This document shows positions 33,430-44,100 of a stretch of 52,367 bases of DNA, piece by piece. How positions within the stretch are numbered: position 1 is the stretch's first letter; every line of letters begins with the position of its first letter. The notes below the pieces were generated by a model. The model saw only the letters and a program-made list of their open reading frames with translations, was not told the origin of the DNA and made no database searches. A program made the translations under genes and the position numbers. This stretch comes from Lachnospiraceae bacterium (GTDB lineage Bacteria; Bacillota; Clostridia; Lachnospirales; Lachnospiraceae), in assembly GCA_017540605.1 (NCBI GenBank), contig JAFYAS010000047.1:1-52367 (forward strand), given 5' to 3'.

Positions 33430-34623
33430 ATGAATTCATCAGCAGCAAATACAAATTTAATACTGACTCTCCTTGGTATCATTATCCTTGGAGTAGCAGT
33501 TTTCCTGGGGGCAAAGCCTAACTGGGAAGATAAACAGTCTATCGATGAAGAAGTTAAACAGCTTCAGGCTAAGTATGATGACCTTTCAAGTAAGAAAGCA
33601 AGACAGGCAGAGTATGAGGCCGGTATCGAGGAGTACAACAGAAAGTACGAAGAGAAGCTTGCTAAGTATCCTGCTAACTTGAATCAGGAGTACACTGTAG
33701 CTTTCATCGAGGGTATCCGTCAGAACTATGAGTTCAATGCTTTATCACTTGGACTTGGAAAGCCTGAAGAGTTCTATGTTCTCGGAGCAAAAGCAGCACC
33801 TGAGGCAGCGCCTGCCGAGGGTGAGAATGCTGAAGGTGATGGCACAGAAGAGGCTGCAGCACCTGCAGCTGACGCAGCCACTGACGCAGCCGCTGTAACA
33901 ACACAAAGTGGACCTGTTGCTTACAAGGCACAGTTCCCTATCTCTTATGAAGGTAGCTATGAAGGAATCAAGGATTTCCTCAACTATGTAGCAGGTTACA
34001 AGTATAGAATGACTGTTGATTCTACAAGCATTACTTATGATGAAGAATCACAGAAATATACCGGAGCAGTTACAATGTCTGCTTACTGTGTAGAGGATGA
34101 GGGAAGAGCAAGCGATCCTATCGACTTTGATAAGCCTATCGGAGTATCTAACATCTTCGCAGGTGAGGGTGGATCTACCAGCTCAGCTGCAGGCCTTTCA
34201 AAGTATGATGATAATCAGGGTGCTGAGATTGCAAACAACTATGAGTTCTATCTTCTTCTTAACGGCGCTGAATCTGAGAACAGTGTGAAGGCAGCCGGAA
34301 AGAATGGCGTAGCAGCTTCAGAGATCACAAGTGATGTAAATGATATTGAGGCAGTTAAGTTCGAGTTCTATGAGAAGGATGGCAAGAACTATGTAACATA
34401 TAGTATTGGTGACAAGAGTTATGAGGCTGAGGTTACATCAGCAAATGACACTACTATATATGTTAAGTCTTCATCAAAGGCGAGCGGAGATGATAAGAGT
34501 GGTGCCAATGTGACAATATCAAATAAGATGTCAATACCTGTATATGTTAAGGTAGCTGATGATGATTCTACATCACCAAGATTCAAATTGTCTTCTAAGA
34601 CCGGACAGATCAGAGTATATTAA
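33430..34623 (+). CDS. PilO-like type IV pilus platform protein
   Basis: This 397-residue protein has a short N-terminus, one membrane segment (about 9-28, LTLLGIIILGVAVFLG), a coiled coil (about 35-80) and an extracytoplasmic ferredoxin-like part including ISYEGSYEGIKDFLNYV. This matches PilO. It is about twice the usual length. An Ala/Glu/Asp-rich linker lies near residues 120-157, and a C-terminal stretch of about 150 residues has no recognisable domain. It starts 17 bases after the PilM-N fusion, with GGGAGG. PilO normally pairs with PilN, so the neighbouring fusion is its natural partner. Confidence 0.82.
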   Translation: MNSSAANTNLILTLLGIIILGVAVFLGAKPNWEDKQSIDEEVKQLQAKYDDLSSKKARQAEYEAGIEEYNRKYEEKLAKYPANLNQEYTVAFIEGIRQNYEFNALSLGLGKPEEFYVLGAKAAPEAAPAEGENAEGDGTEEAAAPAADAATDAAAVTTQSGPVAYKAQFPISYEGSYEGIKDFLNYVAGYKYRMTVDSTSITYDEESQKYTGAVTMSAYCVEDEGRASDPIDFDKPIGVSNIFAGEGGSTSSAAGLSKYDDNQGAEIANNYEFYLLLNGAESENSVKAAGKNGVAASEITSDVNDIEAVKFEFYEKDGKNYVTYSIGDKSYEAEVTSANDTTIYVKSSSKASGDDKSGANVTISNKMSIPVYVKVADDDSTSPRFKLSSKTGQIRVY

Positions 34624-34633
34624 TCAAGGTACT

Positions 34634-34702
34634 GTCCGATAGACGGACTATGAGACTTTATAAGACTCAAATGGAGTACCAGCTTTGGTGCTCCATTTGA
34701 GT
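34634..34702 (+). other. Two consecutive hairpins between pilO and the minor prepilin genes
   Basis: GTCCG/CGGAC (34634-34648) is followed by a 17-bp stem, 34665-34681 with 34686-34702, closed by a GCTT loop and broken only by one G-U pair. No T-tract follows the second stem, so it is not a standard terminator. It may stabilise or delimit the upstream mRNA and lower expression of the large minor subunits. Confidence 0.55.
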
Positions 34703-34795
34703 GTATATGAAAATATCGGAGAAAAGGTTAACATGCGATTTTGATCGTGTAGCAAATATTATAGTGTACATGAGAGAAAGGAGGTACATAGGCGA

Positions 34796-36679
34796 ATGAA
34801 ATTGAAAGGCAATAACAAAGGTATTTCATTGATAGAGCTTACAATTGCTGTCTGCATGATGAGCATATTGGTGGTTCCTATTGTGTTTCAGCTGATTTCA
34901 TCTGTCAGATCCAACACAAGATCTAAGGAACGTCAAAAGGTGACTGAGGCATCCGACTATGTATTAGAGTATTTTCAGAAAGAGGATAAGCTTAAATTAG
35001 ACAGTTGTACATCGACTGACCCTGGTATCGTGATCAATTCCATGGACCATGCGTCACCTACATGTGCATTATATGATAGTAGCTTTAACGCTCTGGGAAT
35101 AAGCGTAACATATGATGTTTATGATTATGATCTGAATAATACAACTCTTGGAGTTGATAAAGCAACATACAAGAGAGGTGTGTCTATTGATAATCTGTCG
35201 AATAAGGTAATGGCCGCTAAGAGACAGATTAATTTTGGTATTTCGAATACAACAGCGACTTCGAAGGGCTTTGAGCTTACTCAGGACAACAAATGCGTAA
35301 AATATGATTCGAATAATCACATTGTTGCTTTGGTTGTTGAGGATGCTGAGAAGCCGCTTGATTATATTGAGCCGGGTAAATCTGATTCCGGTTACATTCA
35401 GGATCTTGATTCTGATACAATGGCGATCATTGAGGCAGGTGTCAACAATATTGACAAGCAGTTTGCACTTGATGTCCTTGCTACATGTATTAAGAACATA
35501 TCACTGAAAAAAGATGATTATATCACCAGAAATGGTGAAGAAGCCTGGGATAAGCTGACGGGATATATTCAGGATGGAGCTGACGATTCTACACAGCTCA
35601 ATCAGAAGTTGAAAGAGATCCTTCGTAGTGGAAAGCGATATATTGAGATCAATGTTTCCACTATCACAGCTAAGGCAAAGTACAAGGTTACTTGTACTGT
35701 ATATTATGAAGCTAAGATTAAGGGTATCAGAGATTTCTCAAATCATGTAGTTGTTCCTGAGTCTACAGCAACCTACAATTATAAGGTGTTTGATAAGGAG
35801 TTTAATACAAGCACTCCTCCTGATGTTTACTATGTGTATGAGCCACTTACAGATACAACTATTTCAATGTCTTCTTATGTTAAGGACGATTATATAATAG
35901 TGCATGCTGATACCGGAGCTAGTGGATGTTCTATAAAGAGTCTTTTAGCAGCTTCAGGAAAGAGTGTTAATGAGATTGCTTCTTTTGCGGCATCAAAGGG
36001 TATCGAGTATCTTACTCCGGAGGAGTTGGCAAGGTATGCAAGTGGTGAAAAATATGTTCCTGTTAAGACATTCGAGATGTTGAGAAATGAGATGAGGGAT
36101 GCTGGCTTGGTGACTGAAGCATCGCTTAATGCTATGGGCGCAACGCTGGTTGATGCATCGAAGATTTACCTCATTAAGCCTCAGGTTACATCACAGCAGG
36201 CTTCGACAGTTGGCAATTCATACAGGTATTTCTCGGGAAATAACTATGATAAGTATGTTAAGATACATATCAATCAAGAGTTGGATTCTACCGTGAATGA
36301 TCATATGCTCGATATTTATACGAATATCTACACAACGGTAGATGACAGAGTAGAGGGCAAAAAACTTTTTGAAGCTGGCGATTTTGAGGATGCATATCAT
36401 AGTATAGACAATACCGGAAAAAAGGTTGGGTATTATGGATCTTCTATGGAGCAGTTCAATTACTCTGATAAGATCTTTTCTACTACTGAAGATCTCAATG
36501 CTGTAGGTATAGGAGGAGCCTCTACTACGGTCGCTCCTTATGCAAAGAACAGGATCCATCCTCTTGCAAAGACTTCGAATTTTGTTGATACACTTTATAC
36601 AATAACTGTAAACTTGACAGAAGATGTTGCTGACAATCCCAAGTCATATTCCTTTGTTGCCGGAAAGGGGGCTAACTGA
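34796..36679 (+). CDS. Large minor prepilin-like protein (627 aa)
   Basis: The N-terminus KLKGNNKG plus ISLIELTIAVCMMSILVVPI is a class III prepilin signal with Glu5, so the protein should be processed by PilD and enter the pilus. Past about residue 45 the 580-residue globular region is far larger than a normal minor pilin and matches nothing I recognise. It contains a VDASKIYLIKPQ segment and many Asp/Ser/Thr. AAAGGAGG lies 11 bases before ATG. The stop overlaps the next start (CTGATG), so the four minor-subunit genes appear coupled. It is likely a tip or adhesion subunit similar in position to PilV/PilW. Confidence 0.8.
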   Translation: MKLKGNNKGISLIELTIAVCMMSILVVPIVFQLISSVRSNTRSKERQKVTEASDYVLEYFQKEDKLKLDSCTSTDPGIVINSMDHASPTCALYDSSFNALGISVTYDVYDYDLNNTTLGVDKATYKRGVSIDNLSNKVMAAKRQINFGISNTTATSKGFELTQDNKCVKYDSNNHIVALVVEDAEKPLDYIEPGKSDSGYIQDLDSDTMAIIEAGVNNIDKQFALDVLATCIKNISLKKDDYITRNGEEAWDKLTGYIQDGADDSTQLNQKLKEILRSGKRYIEINVSTITAKAKYKVTCTVYYEAKIKGIRDFSNHVVVPESTATYNYKVFDKEFNTSTPPDVYYVYEPLTDTTISMSSYVKDDYIIVHADTGASGCSIKSLLAASGKSVNEIASFAASKGIEYLTPEELARYASGEKYVPVKTFEMLRNEMRDAGLVTEASLNAMGATLVDASKIYLIKPQVTSQQASTVGNSYRYFSGNNYDKYVKIHINQELDSTVNDHMLDIYTNIYTTVDDRVEGKKLFEAGDFEDAYHSIDNTGKKVGYYGSSMEQFNYSDKIFSTTEDLNAVGIGGASTTVAPYAKNRIHPLAKTSNFVDTLYTITVNLTEDVADNPKSYSFVAGKGAN

Positions 36680-39600
36680 TGAAAGATCTATTAAAAAGAA
36701 TTAGATACAATAATTCAGGTAATACTTTCGTAGTAGTAGTCGTCACTGTTTCCTTTCTGTTGATAATTAGTGCTGCATTGGTTTCTACAGTAGCAACGGT
36801 TTATTATTCGAAGATTTATGACTTCAATTCAAGAGATAATTTTCACTATGTAGAGCAGGCGATGGATGAGGTTTATGCGACTATCGGTAGTGATGTTGCT
36901 GAGCAGATGAAGAAGGCATACAATGAGACGCTTGAGAATCTCGTTGTTATCGATCCTGTGACCAGTGAATATAAGACTGTTGATAATGATACTGCCAATG
37001 ATCTTTTCAAAACAAAGTTTATGGCAAATATCATGAACAGTGATTATTTCAAAAAGACTGTTGGTGGTGCTACCACCTGGGGAGATCTTATTTCAAATCA
37101 GATTTCCAATGATACAGTTGTTCTTGATGATTCCAAGATGATGGTTGATATTTATAAGAAGGATGGCACAGGAGAATCAGTTGTAATCACTCCTTCTACA
37201 ACAGATATCATCACCAGAGTTGTTATAAGGAATGTTATACTTAGAAGAACAGCTCAGTATAAGAATGGTAAAGCAGGTGGAGCGTATACTCAGACCATAT
37301 CAACAGATGTGTCTGTTGAAAGACCTGCATTTAAGGTTAATTTTGCAGATACCAATTATTTGGTAAACAATCTGTTTGATTATTGTCTTATCGCCGATTC
37401 CGGTGTAGAAGTAAATGAAGCAAGAGGTAAAGTGCTTTCAATAAGTGGTGATATCTATGCGGCTTCAGATTTCTACAATAAGAAGTACAATGGATACAAT
37501 GGTGAAACACTTGCTACCTTGAATCCTTCATACAATGGACAGACACATAAGTTTACCTTTGGTAAGGTGTCCAACTATGTGTATGGAACTACCAATACCC
37601 TTTATAACCACAATGGAAGAGATCTTGGTGATTCTGTAGAGGATAGTGCATACAATGGTTATGGTCTTAAGTCTAAATATTCAGGTTTCTATGTAAACGG
37701 AAGCAAGGTATCTGTTATGGCATCGAACTTCATTGTTCCCGGTACCATATCAGTAATGGATGCCGGTACACTCGATGTTTATGGTATTTCAACAGCTAAG
37801 GCAAAAACTGATATATGGGCTGATAATGTAGTCCTTGCCGGTGGTAATGTTGGTGTAAGAGGATCTCAGGCACTATTTAACGCTGATATGTATGTTCGTG
37901 ACGATCTTACTATGGATGCCAAGAATACTCAGATCAAGCTTGTAGGTAACTACTATGGTTATAGTAATGGTAATTCAGATGTAAATGATACGAGAGAATT
38001 TGTTCCTACTACTATGACTGAGTCCAATTCAAAGAACATCTATAAGGAAAAGGACGGAACTGATTATATAGGAAGAGGACATTACAACAGTAGTGCTATC
38101 GTAGTCAATGGTGAGAATGCTAATATTGATCTTACCAACACAGGTAATATCTATATAGCTGGACGTTCTTATATAGAGCTTTCAAAGCAGGTTACAAGCA
38201 AGAGTACTAAGACTGACGGAACACTTGATGTGGACGTAGAGACATATCAGTATGATGCTGATATCAAGGACTACAGAACCGGTGAGAGTTTGTCAATCGT
38301 AAACGCTCAGTTTGCATATAAGCCTCCTAGAGGATCAAGCATCACTGAGGTTAAGGATACTGAGGGTAACGTATTGAAGGATGCCCAGGGATATGATCGT
38401 TATGAAGCTGGACTTCCCGTAGCACTTCAGTACTATGGTTTCTTTGACAAGTATTTTAAGAACTATTCAGGTTATGTGAACAAGAATATACCTGTATTTA
38501 AGCAGGAAGAGGTTGTTCATGTTAAAGAGAGTGATGGTTCTACAGTTGATAGGAATAAGCAGTATATATATATCAACTTTGATTATATGGCTGCCGAGAA
38601 GACCTATGATACTGCCAAATTTGATGAGGCAAGTACAACAGCAGACGATTTAAGAGAATCATTTATCAGAGATTATTATTATATCTTGAACTTTAAGGAT
38701 ATTGATGTATCCGGTCTTGTTGATTCTCTTACAAAAGTTATGAACTACAATGGTGCAGTATATACCAATGTAGATATTGATGTATTCCCTACGATTCCTC
38801 CTGAGGACAATGAAATGCTCAAGGATCGTTATAAGAAGTTCTATGAGGCTCTTTATCAGATAAATGCTGATGAGGACTTTGATGCAGGAAATATAAAGAT
38901 TCCGTCTGTAAATGGATCAAGAGGTAATATTTATTCAACTGGTACACTTGCAAAGTCATTGGTATCAACAGATGCTACCTATGATTTCAAGTTCAATGTT
39001 GAAACAAGAAAAGATGCCAATACTACAGCTGTTTTGAAGAAGGTAAGTGGTGGCAACGAGGTATATACCAATGTTGAGCTTCAGGATGTTATTAACAGAG
39101 AGAAGCTGGCAAAGGATTATTACAAGCAGTACAACTATAGAAAATGGACTCTCGGAGAGCTTGCAAGCGGATCCGGTGAGGCTGGATTTATAGATGGATT
39201 GCTGGATGTTGATGGCGATCCTATCAATCCTTATAAGGGATATGGTGAGGCAGCAATCACACCTATTAACTACTATATGAATTATGATCTCATTACAGAT
39301 ACCACGAATATCAATCCTGATAATTTCGATCTTGGTAAATACAAAGTATGGGTTAGCCCTAACGATGTAGAGGTTCAGTGTAAGGATGCATCTGATAAGA
39401 ATGAGGTTATGGGTATCATCATCACAAAGGGTGATGTTTACTTCAAGGATTATGGCGATTACAGAACTGTAAATAAGTTCAGTGGAATTGTTATATCCGG
39501 TGGAAAAGTATATATTAACGGTGACCTTCAGGAGATGTCATCATCAGTGCTTTGCAAGAAGATCATAGATACCTGTATTGACAGAAAATCTGATCCTACT

Positions 39601-39753
39601 ATCGGAAGCAAAGCACAGTTGGTGCTTAAGCTCTTTAAGGCTTACGAGAAATCTTCAGATGCAACGATAGACTCAGGCGATGTAGTTGATATCAACAATA
39701 TTGATTATACAAAGCTTGTTGGCTATGAGCATTGGATGAAGAATGTTGAGTAG
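36679..39753 (+). CDS. Giant PilX-like minor pilus protein (1024 aa)
   Basis: The N-terminus NNSGNTFVVVVVTVSFLLIIS has a Gly before the hydrophobic helix like a prepilin, but position 5 is Val instead of Glu. This is the situation in PilX/GspK-type subunits that sit at the pilus tip. The remaining 970 residues are extracytoplasmic. A middle part (about 225-500) with repeated short strands and many Gly/Asn (NVGVRGSQALFNADMYVRDD) suggests a beta-helix-like fold. A late GIIITKGDVYFKDYG/GIVISGGKVYINGDL pair repeats that style. Function is not recognised. Overlap with the previous gene and 11-bp spacing to the next imply one transcript. Confidence 0.75.
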   Translation: MKDLLKRIRYNNSGNTFVVVVVTVSFLLIISAALVSTVATVYYSKIYDFNSRDNFHYVEQAMDEVYATIGSDVAEQMKKAYNETLENLVVIDPVTSEYKTVDNDTANDLFKTKFMANIMNSDYFKKTVGGATTWGDLISNQISNDTVVLDDSKMMVDIYKKDGTGESVVITPSTTDIITRVVIRNVILRRTAQYKNGKAGGAYTQTISTDVSVERPAFKVNFADTNYLVNNLFDYCLIADSGVEVNEARGKVLSISGDIYAASDFYNKKYNGYNGETLATLNPSYNGQTHKFTFGKVSNYVYGTTNTLYNHNGRDLGDSVEDSAYNGYGLKSKYSGFYVNGSKVSVMASNFIVPGTISVMDAGTLDVYGISTAKAKTDIWADNVVLAGGNVGVRGSQALFNADMYVRDDLTMDAKNTQIKLVGNYYGYSNGNSDVNDTREFVPTTMTESNSKNIYKEKDGTDYIGRGHYNSSAIVVNGENANIDLTNTGNIYIAGRSYIELSKQVTSKSTKTDGTLDVDVETYQYDADIKDYRTGESLSIVNAQFAYKPPRGSSITEVKDTEGNVLKDAQGYDRYEAGLPVALQYYGFFDKYFKNYSGYVNKNIPVFKQEEVVHVKESDGSTVDRNKQYIYINFDYMAAEKTYDTAKFDEASTTADDLRESFIRDYYYILNFKDIDVSGLVDSLTKVMNYNGAVYTNVDIDVFPTIPPEDNEMLKDRYKKFYEALYQINADEDFDAGNIKIPSVNGSRGNIYSTGTLAKSLVSTDATYDFKFNVETRKDANTTAVLKKVSGGNEVYTNVELQDVINREKLAKDYYKQYNYRKWTLGELASGSGEAGFIDGLLDVDGDPINPYKGYGEAAITPINYYMNYDLITDTTNINPDNFDLGKYKVWVSPNDVEVQCKDASDKNEVMGIIITKGDVYFKDYGDYRTVNKFSGIVISGGKVYINGDLQEMSSSVLCKKIIDTCIDRKSDPTIGSKAQLVLKLFKAYEKSSDATIDSGDVVDINNIDYTKLVGYEHWMKNVE

Positions 39754-39764
39754 GAGGGTGAGTT

Positions 39765-40310
39765 ATGGATAATCGAGGTTTATCAATGGTAGAGCTGATC
39801 ATCGTGATCGCTATCATGGGTGTCTTGACTGGACTTGCCGGATACTCGATATTCGGTCTTGATTCCGCGAGAACCAAGAGTGCAGCTATCAATTTTAACT
39901 CAAGAATTTCTTCTGTTAAGAGTAAATCAAAGTCACTCTTAAAAGGTAATAAACTCTCTGAGGCAGATGTTGATCAGATGGACTATTACGCAGTTGAGAT
40001 ATCTGAGGATAGTGATGGAAGAGTACATATCAGGACTGGTGTCAAGAATATGTCAACCTTCACTGTTGATTCCAATGACGGTGTTGCTGATGATATAGTG
40101 CTTGGTAGGAGAATATCTGTTACATATACTCCTATAAGAAGCGATGGTTATAATGATACTGACAAATCCGCAAGCGATGGTCCCTTTTATATCTATTTCA
40201 ATAAAAGAGGTCAGTGCATATCAGGAGCCGGAACTTACGTATTCACTAGGAACGGTAAGCCTACCAGTGTTACATATGTACGTAAGAACGGTAGTCATGA
40301 ATACAAGTGA
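39765..40310 (+). CDS. Minor prepilin, GspH/FimT-like
   Basis: This 181-residue protein has the short leader MDNRG and mature N-terminus LSMVELIIVIAIMGVLTGLAGY with Glu5, a standard prepilin helix. The globular part of about 140 residues is of normal pseudopilin size and resembles GspH/FimT-like minor pilins in length, without cysteines that could form a disulfide. GGAGGGTGAG precedes the ATG. It probably joins the initiation complex at the pilus tip. Confidence 0.88.
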   Translation: MDNRGLSMVELIIVIAIMGVLTGLAGYSIFGLDSARTKSAAINFNSRISSVKSKSKSLLKGNKLSEADVDQMDYYAVEISEDSDGRVHIRTGVKNMSTFTVDSNDGVADDIVLGRRISVTYTPIRSDGYNDTDKSASDGPFYIYFNKRGQCISGAGTYVFTRNGKPTSVTYVRKNGSHEYK

Positions 40311-40328
40311 TGAGAGGTGGTAGTGTAT

Positions 40329-41123
40329 ATGAGAGATAATAGAGGTGTTACTTTTGTAGAACTCATAGTATGTATGGCCATTCTGTCATTTGTGCTTGTG
40401 GCGCTTGTAGGAATGCTTTCATCGAATACAGCGGTTTTCAAAAGTCAGAAGTCCAACATCACAGTTCAGGATGATGCCAGAGAGGTGATAGATCATGTTA
40501 CGGATCTGATATCTCAGGCAGAGTATGTTGAGTTTTCAGGATATAAGCTGAATTCCGGAATTGCTCCTATCGCATTTGATAATAGAAATATTGGTAGTGA
40601 GGGAGTTCCGGGATGTACACATGTGTGGATAAAGAAGCCTGATGGTGGTGCTTCGGGTTCAGCTTTTACTGATACTGATTTCAGCGAGATATACTATCCT
40701 GATGAGATAAAGATAAAGTATGCTGTTCCTTTTGAAAAGGTTAAGCCTGACGGAACCAACAGAACGGTATCAGGAGAAGATGTGGACAAGCTGTCTACTG
40801 ATGAATGTACAGTTACACTTCATTTCAGGACTGATGGAAAGAAAGGGTATATGTATGAAACTATCAGATATAAGTATATGACAGACTTGAATACTCCCGG
40901 TGCAAGCGGAAGCTACACATCAGAGAGTTCTGTAAATGCAATATATACTGACAATCTAAATTTTGCCAAGACCGGTGTTACAGAAGTGACCGGAACTATG
41001 GTAAGGTTCGATTGGAAGAATCAAAGTATAAAAGTAACTATGGATTTTGCAGAGAATGGTCAGGGATATACCGTAGAGGGTATGGCCAATATCAAGAATG
41101 CAAATGTTTTATATGATAAGTAG
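40329..41123 (+). CDS. Minor prepilin, PilW/GspJ-like
   Basis: The protein has 264 residues from ATG 40329, chosen because GAGAGGTGG lies 8 bases upstream; an in-frame GTG at 40317 would lie within that site. The leader is MRDNRG and the mature N-terminus VTFVELIVCMAILSFVLVALV carries Glu5. The segment after the helix (VQDDAREVIDHVTDLISQAEYVEF) is typical of PilW/GspJ-type minor pilins. The stop is seven bases before the next ATG and overlaps its ribosome binding site, so expression of the giant secreted protein is linked to the minor pilins. Confidence 0.87.
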   Translation: MRDNRGVTFVELIVCMAILSFVLVALVGMLSSNTAVFKSQKSNITVQDDAREVIDHVTDLISQAEYVEFSGYKLNSGIAPIAFDNRNIGSEGVPGCTHVWIKKPDGGASGSAFTDTDFSEIYYPDEIKIKYAVPFEKVKPDGTNRTVSGEDVDKLSTDECTVTLHFRTDGKKGYMYETIRYKYMTDLNTPGASGSYTSESSVNAIYTDNLNFAKTGVTEVTGTMVRFDWKNQSIKVTMDFAENGQGYTVEGMANIKNANVLYDK

Positions 41124-41130
41124 GAGGTGA

Positions 41131-44100
41131 ATGGATTTGAAGGTAACTAAGAAGATTGCGATAATGGGAATATTGGCGCTGCTTGTTGCTCTTTGTGGAA
41201 CATCTATAGCCTCGTTTGTGTTGGCTGACAAGTCTTCAGCAGATGATATATCTGATATCATTGTGAAGGCCGATGGAGATACGCCCACAACCAAAACCAT
41301 GATCGACTACATCATTGAGAAGTCCAATGATTCAAGTGAAGCATCTAATCCCTACAAGGTAGTAGAGGTTAGTTCTTCATCAAATCCATCAGAGCTGAAG
41401 AAGATGATCTCAAGCAAGGTCTTCGGAACTCAGGTTATTGATGGACATAAGACTATCACTGCAAATTTTGATCAGTCATGGATAAGCTATACATGCATTA
41501 ATGTCGGTGATCTCAAGGGTGATGCTGCAAAGATAAGTGATGCTGCCAACACCATAAGGAAAGCAGATTTTATCTATGTTAGTAATGATCCCAATTCGAT
41601 GTATACAAAAACTAATGATATTCCGGATGATGTAAAGCTTGCGCTGACCAATACTATAGCTGATAACTCAGTACCTGCGATGGTAGATAGCTTTAATATG
41701 ACTATTGCTTCTATCACTAAGGGACTTTATACCAACTATGCAACCAATACCTTGGATACACAGGGTATTTCACATAAGACTTATGGTTGGCCTGAGACAG
41801 CTTCTGTAGATCTTTTCATGGATCCAATGAACTTTACTTCATTCTTCACACCGGTAAACGGTACCGATCAGGCACCTGTCTGGGAGAAGTATAAGATTGC
41901 AAATGGAACCAATGAAGATGGAACTACATTGAAGACAAAGGACTTCACTGTCGCAAAGATTTTGACTATCAAGCTTGATGATACATCGGCTACTCCTCTT
42001 ACAAACATGATGAAGCAGGGAAGGCCTGCAGATCCATGTACTATCGAGGTAGTAGATGAAGTTGGCGAGATAGAGTATGAGCTTGATTATGAGGTAGCCA
42101 CAGACGCGGATGGCAATCCTATGGCTGATGGAGATGGCAATCCTATCTATGCTACAGATGCAGATGGTAATCCTATCCCCAAGACATCAACAGATCCTGA
42201 TGTAAAGAAGGATGCGGATGGACATGTGTATAAGCTTGACGATGAGGGAAAGCTTATTCCCAAGAAAGATGCAGATGGCAATCCAATATATGCCACAGAT
42301 GCAGATGGTAGACCAAAGATTCCTGTAAAGCATAATGAGACCTTGACTGATACATATCTTTTTACAGATGCTTGGGATATCTATACCACAGATGAAAAGG
42401 ATGGTGCATACAAGAACAGATTCCTGATGCCTGATGCTATTCACTTTGATTCTGTTAATATTTCAGAAACTGATAATTATCTTGCATCATATGATCTTAC
42501 AAAATATGATTTTGTTATCATTGAGAGCAGCGTAGGTCCTAAGCTTGTTCAGGCAGATGCTGAAGCAAAGATTACCGGTGCTATGAATGCGAATGTTCAT
42601 ATCCTATATAGCCAGAGCCTTGTAGTTGGCTCAGGTTCTTCAAGCGGAATCAATACTGCTGTAAACTATAAGGCAGTGCTTGATAAGGTTATGACTTCTA
42701 CTGATGCTCCAAAGTATAGTAGTGTGCTTGTTACTTCGAGAAATATGGTTAAGGCTTTCTCGGTAGCAGCTACTCCTGCTGAGGTTGATAGGATAGCAGA
42801 GATCATCAACAATGGTTCCTTCAGAGGAATGGGCGGTTCAGGTTCTTCATCGCTTAAATACACAGTACTTGAGATTGAGCCTTACTATCCTATAGACACT
42901 AAGCTTGCTGCAAAGCTTGAGCCAGTAGCTGATTGGGATAAGACCATCGCAACCAGAAAGAGTATAGAAGGTGGGGACGGATCCAAGGATCTGAGTTTTA
43001 GAGCTGCTAGTATGAGGGGCTCTGTAAAGAGTGAAAGCGGATTCTATTATTTGAGACCTGAGAAGTCAACCAATGACTGTTTTGTAGATAATGCATACAG
43101 AACTGCAGATGAGATTTCCTATGATGGTGCTATGTCTATATCTGCTATGCATGCATCAGGAGATTATTCGTCAATTGCTTCTAAGAATGTAGATCGTATA
43201 GAGGATTACTACGCATGGGCTTTATCAAGAGGTAAGGTTGCTAGCGCTTCTGAAAAGACCTATGATGAAGTAAAGGTAGTTCATATGTCTGCTTCAGAGC
43301 TCAATTCAAGTCGTTTGAGCTTGGCTGATAATTATGATGCTATCTATATTGGCGGTGATTATTCTGCCATTAAGAAAGACTCCAATTGGTCAGCCAACGG
43401 CAAGATCAAGTTCTATAAGATGTATTCAAGTGCCGGTGAATATTACACAGATCCTAACGCTTATGGATTCAGCGGTCAATCAGGTGTGACACTCGGTAAT
43501 GATATAACTGATGAAAAACTCAAAGAGTTGAAAGACTATGCTGATATTGGAATGCCTGTCATCATATCCAATGACTTAAAGACAGCCTATGAGGGTAGAA
43601 ATGGTAATCAGACAGTATTTGATCCCAACTCAAGGATGGCTGATCTTTTGACAGATATTTCTTCAAAGACCAATGTACTTTATGGTTTTGATCCTTCAGA
43701 TACGGTAAGAGTTGCATCTACCGATTATGGTCCTGCTGTAGGACAGGTTACATTATTCAATCCTGTCGGAAGCGAGCAGGAGCTTAAGAATGTGCTTTCC
43801 TTAAAGGAAAGACCTAAGCTTGTTGTAACCAAGTTCCCTGCATCAGATACTGATACCGCTAAGGTAGGTTTCGTAGAGGGAGATGCTACTACATGGCTTA
43901 AGGATAGTGATGGAGCATACGCTGATCATACATTAAACTTCTCTTATGAGACATTCTCTGATGATACAACAGCTGTTCTCTTTATTGATGATGACTCAAA
44001 CAGCCGATTTACCAATGAAGAGGTTAGAGCTACTGCTTATGGTAAGAAGGGTACGCTTTCAGTTCAGCTTCCTGAGGATTACTACGGTGTAGTATATTGG

